A stretch of DNA of 5,264 bases from Flavobacteriales bacterium (GTDB taxonomy: Bacteria; Bacteroidota; Bacteroidia; Flavobacteriales; UA16), in contig JAOIQU010000051.1 of NCBI GenBank assembly GCA_028141885.1, forward strand, positions 1 to 5,264, read 5' to 3'. Shown in pieces: positions 1 through 5,264 of this stretch (positions within the stretch are counted from its first letter, which is position 1; each line of letters opens with the position of its first letter). The notes below the pieces were generated by a model. It ran no database searches. It was not told the origin of the DNA and saw nothing but the letters and a program-made list of their open reading frames with translations. The translations under genes and the position numbers were made by a program.

Positions 1-309
1 GCACGACTCGTTGGCGTCAGCCATGACTTGGCCTCCGTTTGCAACGATGAATGCAGAGGCATCTGTACCGGCGCCAGCAGCGCCTTTGATTACAGTGCCT
101 GGTTCAATGGTCAAGGTTTGACCGTTGTTCACAAACACATAACCTTGAAGGATGTAAGTGTTGTCACACGTCCATGTGGATGTTCCTGTGCCTTCTCCGG
201 CATCGGAAATGACGATTTCTGTACGATCGGCCAACGGTGGGCAATCGCATTGTGACCAAGCTGCTGCTGCAGAGAGCAGGGCAGTGGCAAAAAGAACCAA
301 CTGTTTCAT
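1..309 (-). CDS. Secreted cell-surface protein, N-terminal part (3' end beyond window)
   Basis: An uninterrupted frame reads from an ATG at 309-307 to the left edge (103 codons, no stop), so the gene is cut by the window. Residues 1-20 form a Sec signal peptide: MKQ, a hydrophobic core (LVLFATALLSAAAA), then WSQ. Cleavage is probably after Gln20, leaving mature Cys21. The lipobox is poor (Trp-Ser-Gln before Cys), so a lipoprotein is less likely. Residues 43-76 carry a block with W46, NTYILQGYVFVNNGQTLTIE (50-69) and PGTVIKG (70-76). I recognise this as typical of the start of large Bacteroidota extracellular proteins, often secreted by the type IX system and followed by parallel beta-helix or repeat regions. 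Cysteines at 21, 23, 48 and 103 could form disulfides after export. Type IX secretion is inference, because the C-terminal sorting domain would lie outside the window. Ligand or enzymatic role is unknown. There is no Shine-Dalgarno; the start is preceded by an A-rich stretch (ccccaaatcaa). Confidence 0.85.
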   Translation of the reverse strand, partial: MKQLVLFATALLSAAAAWSQCDCPPLADRTEIVISDAGEGTGTSTWTCDNTYILQGYVFVNNGQTLTIEPGTVIKGAAGAGTDASAFIVANGGQVMADANESC

Positions 310-496
310 TTGATTTGGGGTTGAATTAGATATTTCTGCCCCCAAAACTCGAATTAGGCTCTATGAAATCGCGTTTGCTCAACCTTACCGCTTGTTCAAG
401 GTCTCGGTGCGCGGGTGTTACGGAAGACACCTCGGAGTTGACTTCAACAAAACGAGAACGTGTTTCCTAAACAAAGAAAGCGTTAAGCGAACGTTT
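310..496 (-). promoter_or_regulatory. Intergenic leader upstream of the surface-protein gene
   Basis: This is the only sizeable gap between genes (187 bases), and it is visibly more AT-rich than the genes beside it. It should hold the promoter and 5' leader of the surface-protein gene. I could not find a convincing Bacteroidota promoter (TTTG about 20 bases before TAnnTTTG) on the minus strand. The nearest look-alike is TTTTG followed 14 bases later by TAATTC close to the start codon, which is too tightly spaced to call. Two short inverted repeats lie here. One is GGTGT/ACACC at 414-431 (5 bp, 8-base loop, extendable by one T-G pair). The other is ACCTT/AAGGT at 382-402 (5 bp, 11-base loop). 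Neither is followed by a T run, and both could be chance. No small gene or tRNA is seen. Confidence 0.4.
469..496 (-). terminator. Weak candidate terminator after the UbiA-type gene
   Basis: Directly after the TAG stop, the minus strand reads AAACGTT, loop CGCTT, then AACG-C-TTT. This folds as a 4-bp plus 3-bp stem with one bulged C. It is followed by a pyrimidine/T-rich run, CTTTGTTT. The position is right for the end of the operon, but the stem is short and AT-rich, so it may be a poor terminator or a chance fold. Confidence 0.3.
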
Positions 497-1348
497 CTAT
501 GATTCCACAATAAGTAGAAACAGTGCTCCCATAAGTACTTTGATCCAGGCAGATAGGGATTTGTAGTTGGCGTTGAATGACTTCAGCATCGTTGCCAAAT
601 AAATGGCCGCCCACGTGAGTATGGCAGGCAACGCAATTGTCATTTTCGCAGACCAAAGGACCACCATGATGCCTGTCAGGGCCAATCCAAACAACACGCC
701 GATTCTGTTTTGGTCAGGAGTCAACTGCATGGCCATGGTGTTGTGACGTGCGGCTCGATCTCCCTCTTTATCCTGCACGTCCTTAACCCATTCGCGGATG
801 AAATTCAGGATCGCCAGCAACAACGCAAACGTCCATGCTTCTACGGAGTCAAGCGCATCGCTGCCCATCGCTGCCCAAATCACAAGCCCACCCACGCAAA
901 TGGAGATGGTCACATTTCCCAGCGCACCATTTCCCTTCAGCATGGGAGAGTAGACGTACAACACCACGCTGAACAGCGCCACCATCACAATCGGCCACGA
1001 GGTGTCCGCGTTGGAGGCGAGCCATCCGCTCCAACACAACGCCGCGATGGTGAAGCCCCAATGGGTGACCACAACCACCCTTCGCTTGACAAGCCTGCCA
1101 ACGAGGGCGCGGTTGGGCTTGTTGATTCGGTCTTCCCGAACGTCGAAGTAGTCGTTGATCAAGTTTCCTGCAGCGCCCACCAACATCGGCACCACAATCC
1201 ATCCGCTTTGTCCTAGATGCCACAGTGCGGCCAAGTCACTGCCAAGCCAACGCATCACAATCCACACCATGCCGCCCATGGCCAGCACATTCCACGGTCG
1301 CGTCAGGCGCAGCCAATGAAAGAAGGGAAGGAGGGCGGTAGGCATCAT
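497..1348 (-). CDS. UbiA-superfamily membrane prenyltransferase
   Basis: This 283-residue protein has the family's usual length and about nine hydrophobic segments (roughly 18-35, 48-63, 93-111, 118-134, 145-162, 169-185, 216-232, 237-254, 264-281). Both diagnostic Asp-rich motifs are present: NDYFDVRED at 65-73 (NDxxDxxxD) and DVQDKEGD at 190-197 (DxxDxxGD). In this family they bind the Mg2+-diphosphate of the prenyl donor. The family-typical INKPNRALVG follows the first motif (75-84), and YSPMLKGNGALGN (133-145) lies in the middle. Such enzymes transfer an isoprenoid chain to an aromatic or glycerol-phosphate acceptor in the inner membrane. The NDYFD...D.INKP.R..VG form resembles proteins annotated in Bacteroidota as geranylgeranylglycerol-phosphate geranylgeranyltransferase. 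The 4-hydroxybenzoate, menaquinone (MenA) and chlorophyll-synthase branches cannot be excluded, so the acceptor is unassigned. It lies 7 bases after the asparaginase stop, as the last gene of the operon. Two adjacent ATGs (1348 and 1345) could each start it; no Shine-Dalgarno decides between them. Confidence 0.9.
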   Translation of the reverse strand: MMPTALLPFFHWLRLTRPWNVLAMGGMVWIVMRWLGSDLAALWHLGQSGWIVVPMLVGAAGNLINDYFDVREDRINKPNRALVGRLVKRRVVVVTHWGFTIAALCWSGWLASNADTSWPIVMVALFSVVLYVYSPMLKGNGALGNVTISICVGGLVIWAAMGSDALDSVEAWTFALLLAILNFIREWVKDVQDKEGDRAARHNTMAMQLTPDQNRIGVLFGLALTGIMVVLWSAKMTIALPAILTWAAIYLATMLKSFNANYKSLSAWIKVLMGALFLLIVES

Positions 1349-1355
1349 GGTGCGG

Positions 1356-2348
1356 TCAGCCGTGGGTGGCGTCGATTAGGGCGCCGCCTTGCGAGGTGGT
1401 GTGGGCGTAGTTGAATCCCCCATGGATGGCGTGTGCACCCGTCTCGCCTGATCGTGAGAGTGCCAGGTACCCCACTTGAAGATCCGATGTGGGCATGCGC
1501 TCCATGATCCGGTGGACGGCTTCCTCACAGGCGGCTTGTGCTGTGCGTCCCTGACGGATCAACTCGACCACCAAAAACGACCCGACGGTCTTCATGACAG
1601 CCTCACCCAACCCGGTGGCGGTGGCTCCGCCGATTTCGGGGTCCACAAACAATCCGGCGCCCAAGATGGGGCTGTCGCCCACGCGGCCGTGCATTTTGTA
1701 GGCCAGTCCGCTGGTGGTGCACCCACCTGCCAGCCGTCCTTCGTCATCGAGCGCCAAGAGGCCGATGGTGTCGTGGTTTTCGATGTTGATGACGGGCTTG
1801 TAATCAGAGGTCTTGCGCCAATCTTCCCAAGCACGTCGGGAGGTGTCGGTGAGCAGTTCGACAGCATCGATGCCCAATTCTCGGGCATATTGTTCTGCAC
1901 CTGCCCCAGCAAGCATCACGTGAGGCGTGTCTTCCATGACTTTGCGTGCCAAGGAGAGGGGGTGCAAGACGCCTTGCACAAAACACACCGACCCTGCATT
2001 GCCAGTGTGGTCCATGCAGCACGCGTCAAGGGTGACATGGCCGTCCCGATCGGGCAGGCCACCAATCCCAACGCTGAGACCTGTCGCGTCGGCCTCGACC
2101 ACACGCGCTCCGGCTTCAATCATGTCCATGGCGTTCCCGCCTTGCTGCAAGGCCAAAAATCCCGCGGCATTGGCCTCGACGCCGTGGTTCCATGTGGACA
2201 GCATGGAGGCGTTACCGGCGTCTCCCGCACCGTGGGGATTGGGGACGTATTTGGCCAACATGGTGTTCAACGTCCATGGCGACAAGCCAAGGGTGGCCCC
2301 GGTGGCGGCGAGTTTTTGCAAGAAGGCACGGCGAGAAGAATGTCCCAT
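1356..2348 (-). CDS. Tat-exported glycosylasparaginase (N4-GlcNAc-asparaginase, Ntn hydrolase)
   Basis: This 330-residue precursor belongs to the peptidase T2 family, which cleaves the GlcNAc-Asn bond left when N-glycoproteins are degraded. Some members act instead as beta-aspartyl peptidases or plain asparaginases. The N-terminus has a twin-arginine signal, SRRAFLQK (5-12), followed by a hydrophobic stretch to about 23, predicting export of a folded protein to the periplasm. The self-cleavage site is HDTIG (192-196). Thr194 should become the N-terminal nucleophile of the beta chain, giving chains of roughly 23 and 15 kDa. Compared, from memory, with the Flavobacterium (Elizabethkingia) enzyme at a constant offset of 42, all key residues match: Trp53, Asp193, Thr194, Thr212, Arg222, Asp225, Thr245, Gly246, Gly248. 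Family blocks STWNHGVEAN (51-60), GGLPDRDGHVTLDACCMD (96-113) and HGRVGDSPILGAG (220-232) are intact, so it should be active. The start at 2348 is supported by the Tat motif right after it. It sits 13 bases after the exporter and 7 before the prenyltransferase. Confidence 0.95.
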   Translation of the reverse strand: MGHSSRRAFLQKLAATGATLGLSPWTLNTMLAKYVPNPHGAGDAGNASMLSTWNHGVEANAAGFLALQQGGNAMDMIEAGARVVEADATGLSVGIGGLPDRDGHVTLDACCMDHTGNAGSVCFVQGVLHPLSLARKVMEDTPHVMLAGAGAEQYARELGIDAVELLTDTSRRAWEDWRKTSDYKPVINIENHDTIGLLALDDEGRLAGGCTTSGLAYKMHGRVGDSPILGAGLFVDPEIGGATATGLGEAVMKTVGSFLVVELIRQGRTAQAACEEAVHRIMERMPTSDLQVGYLALSRSGETGAHAIHGGFNYAHTTSQGGALIDATHG

Positions 2349-2361
2349 GCCGGGAAGTTCG

Positions 2362-4638
2362 TCAAACCTTGGGCTTAAACCAACGAAGCACCATCCAAGG
2401 CAGGAAGGTCAAGTCGGCCACCACAGCGAAAAGCAGCGTCAAGCTGATGAGGAAGCCGATGTGGAAGGTTCCCAAGAACGAAGAGGAGGTGAGCGTCATG
2501 AACCCACCACAGAGGATCAAACTGGTCACCACGATGGCTTTGCCTGTGGCCAAAAAACTCCGCTTGACGGCCACGGGAAGCGACCGGCCCTGGCTGAGTT
2601 GCAATCGCAACTTGCTCAAGAAATGGATGGTGTCGTCCACCGCAATGCCAAAAGCCACCGTGAAGATGATGCCAGATGTCACTTTCAAATCCACGTCCAT
2701 GAGCACCATGACGCCGGCAATCATGACGAGCGGCAAGAGGTTGGTGATCAGACAGAGGACGACCATGGCGCCGCTTCGAAACAACAGCCCCGCAATGATG
2801 GCCACGGCAATCAGGGCCAATCCCAGGCCACCGACCATGTCCGACGCCAGAGACGCATTGTTGACATCCACCAGATGTGCCGTTCCCGTCACTTTCCATG
2901 AGCTGCCTTCGGGCAGGTTGGCTTCGCACCACACGTCGAGTGCGTCGTTTTTTGTTTGAATCACCTGAGATCCGGTGTCTTCCACCTTGCCAAACACGCG
3001 AACACCCTTGCCATCTTCGGTGACAAGCGCGTTCCATTGCCCCGATCGTTTCATCACCCTCAACAGCTTCTTCAGGGTTGACGCTTGTTGGGGGATGCTG
3101 TAGTATTCCTCACGGTCACCCATCCATCCGCGATGCGCCATGCGAACGGCGGTTGCGGGCCCCACGATGGCCCCGACGCCGTAATCTGATTTCAGATGTG
3201 ATTCCAACGCATCAAGGGCTCGAAGGGAGGCAGGCGATTCCACCAAATCTGGCAACGTGACCGACAGTTCAAAAGGGCGAACGCCTGCAAACTCCCTTTC
3301 AAAGAAGGCAAACTGTTTGCGGAACGGATCGTCTTCGCGAAGGTCTTCGATGAGTTTGTTGTCCACACGAAGGTTGCTCCCAAGAAACGTCGTCGCGCCG
3401 GCAATGCCCACCCAAGCGATGGCCAGTGCTGCCTTGTTGCGGAGCGTCCAGCGCAAGGCCCGGTGCAAGGCGCCATTCCAGAAGACACCTGAGCCTTGTT
3501 TGGACACCACAGGAGGGGGGGCGAGCACCATGACACTCGGCAGCAAGGTGAAGGCCAAAACGTAGGCCACACCCACCCCGACAGCGGCGTACACCCCAAA
3601 GTCATGGACGGGACCGATGGAACTCGTCAACAGCGTCAAGAACCCGAGGGCCGTGGTCAGCGAGGTTAGGAAGGTGGCCAGGCCCACTTCTCGGAAAGAG
3701 CGTCTCATGGCGTCTTCGTGCGTGGCTTCGGATCGTCGCTCGTCGTAGTAGCGTGTCAGCACGTGCACCACGTCGGAAATGCCCACCACAAACAGAATGG
3801 TGGGAAGCACCACCGTCATGACGTCCACGGCTTTTCCCGTGGCCACCATGATGCCCAAGGTCCAGAGGCCACTCATGAGCACCACAGTCAACGGCACCAG
3901 GATGCCCCAAACCGTTCGGAATGCAAACCACAAAAACGCGACCAACAACACGATGCCTACACTCACGAACCACGCGACCTCCCGTTCCATGACGCCGACG
4001 TAGTAAGCCTGCGCCACGGCTCGACCGGAGACGTGGATGTCCAGGATGGACGATTTGGTCTCATGCAAGCGGGCTTCCCACTCGGCCACAGCTGCGGCCA
4101 AACTGTCACATCCCGCCTTGCTCAATCCGTCGCGGTGCTCCATGGTCAAAGCCACGGCACGACCGCTTGGACTCACAAACGTGCCCATGATGTCATCCCG
4201 TTGTCGCAGCCGTTCCAAATCCTTGGTCAAGGTACTGTCGTTGTCCCAGCCCAAAAGCGGCCGCTGAAACACCATTCCACTCAACGGGTCACGCACAGGC
4301 AATTCCAAGCGGGTGGGTGACTGCACCAACTCCACGCCAGGCAGCGCTTCGAGCGCTTCGAGTTGGGCATCGATCTCCGCCAGGAATCCGGAAGTCAGCG
4401 CCTCGCCTTCAAAGCCGACAATCAGAAAGTCGTTGTCGCTGCCAAACGTTTCCCGAAACTCGCTGTAAAACGTCGTCTCAGGATGGTCGGCCGGGAAGAA
4501 CTGTTCGAAGTCGTAATTGAACTGCAGTCCCAAGGCTTGCCAAGCCATCCAGCCCGAAGCAGCCACAAGCAGTCCCAGCACAGCCCAGGCCCGGCGTCGC
4601 CAGGAAGGAGGGAGGGTGTTGTGTTGGGCGGCGTTCAT
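2362..4638 (-). CDS. RND-superfamily (MMPL-type) exporter
   Basis: This is a 758-residue inner-membrane protein with the duplicated RND/MMPL layout. It has TM1 (about 17-37), a large periplasmic loop (38-221), TM2-6 (222-373), TM7 (402-420), a second periplasmic loop (421-599) and TM8-12 (600-750). Each half carries the expected TM4/TM10 signature: GISDVVH (286-292) and GIAVDDTIHF (664-673). Their Asp residues are the likely proton-relay sites by analogy with the family. It resembles the stand-alone 'predicted exporter of the RND superfamily' group rather than AcrB-type pumps, which are about 1000 residues, and no membrane-fusion or outer-membrane partner lies beside it. Members of the wider family move lipids, hopanoids or hydrophobic compounds; the substrate here is unknown. 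The frame stays open upstream to an ATG at 4689, but that would start within the dnaK terminator. The ATG at 4638, giving MNAAQHNTLPPSWRRR before TM1, is preferred. It heads the three-gene operon; no Shine-Dalgarno is present. Confidence 0.9.
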   Translation of the reverse strand: MNAAQHNTLPPSWRRRAWAVLGLLVAASGWMAWQALGLQFNYDFEQFFPADHPETTFYSEFRETFGSDNDFLIVGFEGEALTSGFLAEIDAQLEALEALPGVELVQSPTRLELPVRDPLSGMVFQRPLLGWDNDSTLTKDLERLRQRDDIMGTFVSPSGRAVALTMEHRDGLSKAGCDSLAAAVAEWEARLHETKSSILDIHVSGRAVAQAYYVGVMEREVAWFVSVGIVLLVAFLWFAFRTVWGILVPLTVVLMSGLWTLGIMVATGKAVDVMTVVLPTILFVVGISDVVHVLTRYYDERRSEATHEDAMRRSFREVGLATFLTSLTTALGFLTLLTSSIGPVHDFGVYAAVGVGVAYVLAFTLLPSVMVLAPPPVVSKQGSGVFWNGALHRALRWTLRNKAALAIAWVGIAGATTFLGSNLRVDNKLIEDLREDDPFRKQFAFFEREFAGVRPFELSVTLPDLVESPASLRALDALESHLKSDYGVGAIVGPATAVRMAHRGWMGDREEYYSIPQQASTLKKLLRVMKRSGQWNALVTEDGKGVRVFGKVEDTGSQVIQTKNDALDVWCEANLPEGSSWKVTGTAHLVDVNNASLASDMVGGLGLALIAVAIIAGLLFRSGAMVVLCLITNLLPLVMIAGVMVLMDVDLKVTSGIIFTVAFGIAVDDTIHFLSKLRLQLSQGRSLPVAVKRSFLATGKAIVVTSLILCGGFMTLTSSSFLGTFHIGFLISLTLLFAVVADLTFLPWMVLRWFKPKV

Positions 4639-4687
4639 GGTGCAAAGGTGGAACAGGCCTCGGGCTTGGCAGTTCACACAGGGGCAC

Positions 4688-4717
4688 AAAAAAGCCCCGC
4701 ACGTGGCGGGGCCTTTT
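4688..4717 (-). terminator. Intrinsic terminator of dnaK
   Basis: On the minus strand a perfect 7-bp GC stem, GCCCCGC/GCGGGGC (arms at 4706-4712 and 4694-4700) with a 5-base loop, is followed by TTTTTT (4693-4688) and preceded by AAAA. It starts 22 bases past the dnaK stop and ends about 49 bases before the exporter start. The short remaining gap must hold any separate promoter for the exporter operon; none was clearly seen, apart from a partial CACCTTTG close to the start codon. A plus-strand reading has only TTTT, some bases after the stem, so it is mainly a minus-strand terminator. Confidence 0.9.
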
Positions 4718-4738
4718 GGTTCACAGGTTGACGAAGCG

Positions 4739-5264
4739 TCAGCTTTCCTTCACTTCTTCAAAGTCCACATCGGTGACTTCAGCGTCGCCGTCCGCAGCAG
4801 CACCGGCATCGCCAGCGGCTCCCGCTTCAGCACCACCCGCAGCTTGTTGGGCTGCGTACATCTCCTGGCTGGCCGCTTGGAAGGCGGTGTTCAGCGCTTC
4901 GATGCCAGACTTGCAACCGTCGACGTCCTGCGCGCCGTGAGCCTTCTTGAGGTTCTCGAGGGCTTCGTTGATGGGCGCCATTTTGTCTTCGGGAATCTTG
5001 TCCCCAAACTCCTTGAGCTGCTTTTCCGTTTGGAAGACCAACCCGTCGGCTTGGTTCAAGACGTCGGCGCGCTCTTTGGCTGCGGCGTCCGCGTCAGCAT
5101 TGGCCTCGGCGTCGGCTTTCATGCGAGTGATTTCGTCCTCGCTCAAACCGCTGGACGCTTCGATTTTGATGCTTTGTTCCTTGCCGGTGGCTTTGTCCTT
5201 GGCTCCGACGTTGATGATGCCGTTGGCGTCAATGTCGAACGTCACCTCAATTTGAGGCACACCG
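4739..5264 (-). CDS. dnaK: Chaperone DnaK (Hsp70), C-terminal part (5' end beyond window)
   Basis: The last 174 codons of DnaK enter from the right edge; the frame continues upstream of 5264, so no start codon is visible. DnaK is the ATP-driven cytoplasmic chaperone working with DnaJ and GrpE. The visible part opens in the end of the substrate-binding beta-sandwich with [19 protein letters not shown] and [14 protein letters not shown]. It continues with [13 protein letters not shown], which begins the helical lid ([15 protein letters not shown] onward). These track the Escherichia coli protein from about residue 468. The lid is followed by a low-complexity Ala/Gly-rich linker ([20 protein letters not shown]) and the conserved acidic tail [10 protein letters not shown], close to the usual EEVKD ending. 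The gene ends in TGA at 4741-4739, followed by its own terminator. Nothing suggests truncation or decay. The ATPase domain and any heat-shock regulatory site are outside the window. Confidence 0.97.
   Translation of the reverse strand, partial: GVPQIEVTFDIDANGIINVGAKDKATGKEQSIKIEASSGLSEDEITRMKADAEANADADAAAKERADVLNQADGLVFQTEKQLKEFGDKIPEDKMAPINEALENLKKAHGAQDVDGCKSGIEALNTAFQAASQEMYAAQQAAGGAEAGAAGDAGAAADGDAEVTDVDFEEVKES

Noticed and set aside
28..255. Plus-strand open frame of 75 codons at the left edge
   Set aside because: It is antisense to the secreted surface-protein gene, whose signal peptide and family motif are clear; the plus-strand product has no recognisable features.
1476..2901. Long plus-strand open frames (about 300 and 324 codons) opposite the asparaginase and exporter
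   Set aside because: They lie antisense to two well-supported genes, and their products are rich in His, Arg, Gln and Gly with no domain or motif, as expected of shadows in GC-rich coding DNA.
4639..4689. Upstream ATG extending the exporter by 17 residues (with a CPCVNC motif)
   Set aside because: That start falls at the T run of the dnaK terminator, and the extra residues are unlike the family; the ATG at 4638 gives a normal short N-terminus before TM1. The Cys-rich look of the extension is not taken as a metal site.
4795..4860. Low-complexity Ala/Gly-rich stretch as a possible repeat element
   Set aside because: It encodes the disordered linker before the DnaK C-terminal tail, which is commonly Ala/Gly/Gln-rich; no exact repeat unit is seen.
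4739..5260. Reading the right-edge frame as a complete 173-residue protein starting at GTG 5260
   Set aside because: The frame continues upstream to the window edge, and the sequence is plainly the interior of DnaK, so the GTG is an internal Val codon.

Overview
The window looks like a chromosomal segment from a member of the Bacteroidota, probably a marine-type or flavobacterial lineage with moderately high GC. Three things suggest this. The secreted protein at the left edge carries an N-terminal motif block that I associate with Bacteroidota surface proteins. None of the four visible start codons has a Shine-Dalgarno sequence. The glycosylasparaginase and the UbiA-type prenyltransferase both resemble forms common in that phylum. 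This is inference from sequence reading, not a database match.

All five protein genes are on the minus strand, so transcription runs from the right edge to the left. From 5264 leftwards: (1) the last 174 codons of dnaK, ending at 4739, followed by a clear intrinsic terminator (4688-4717); (2) a 12-TM RND/MMPL-family exporter (2362-4638); (3) a Tat-exported glycosylasparaginase of the N-terminal-nucleophile (Ntn) hydrolase superfamily with every known catalytic residue in place (1356-2348); (4) a UbiA-superfamily membrane prenyltransferase (497-1348); (5) after a 187-base gap, the first 103 codons of a secreted repeat or beta-helix-type surface protein (1-309) that runs off the left edge.

The exporter, asparaginase and prenyltransferase are separated by only 13 and 7 bases and almost certainly form one operon. 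Two of the three act in or across the inner membrane and the third is exported folded to the periplasm, so a cell-envelope or lipid theme is plausible, but no shared substrate can be read from the sequence. The dnaK gene is a neighbour, insulated by its terminator. I see no mobile element, CRISPR array, RNA gene or phage signature. The long plus-strand open frames are antisense shadows of the minus-strand genes. The window is mostly ordinary; the main points of interest are the unusual operon partnership, the Tat-routed self-cleaving asparaginase, and the possible archaeal-type ether-lipid prenyltransferase.
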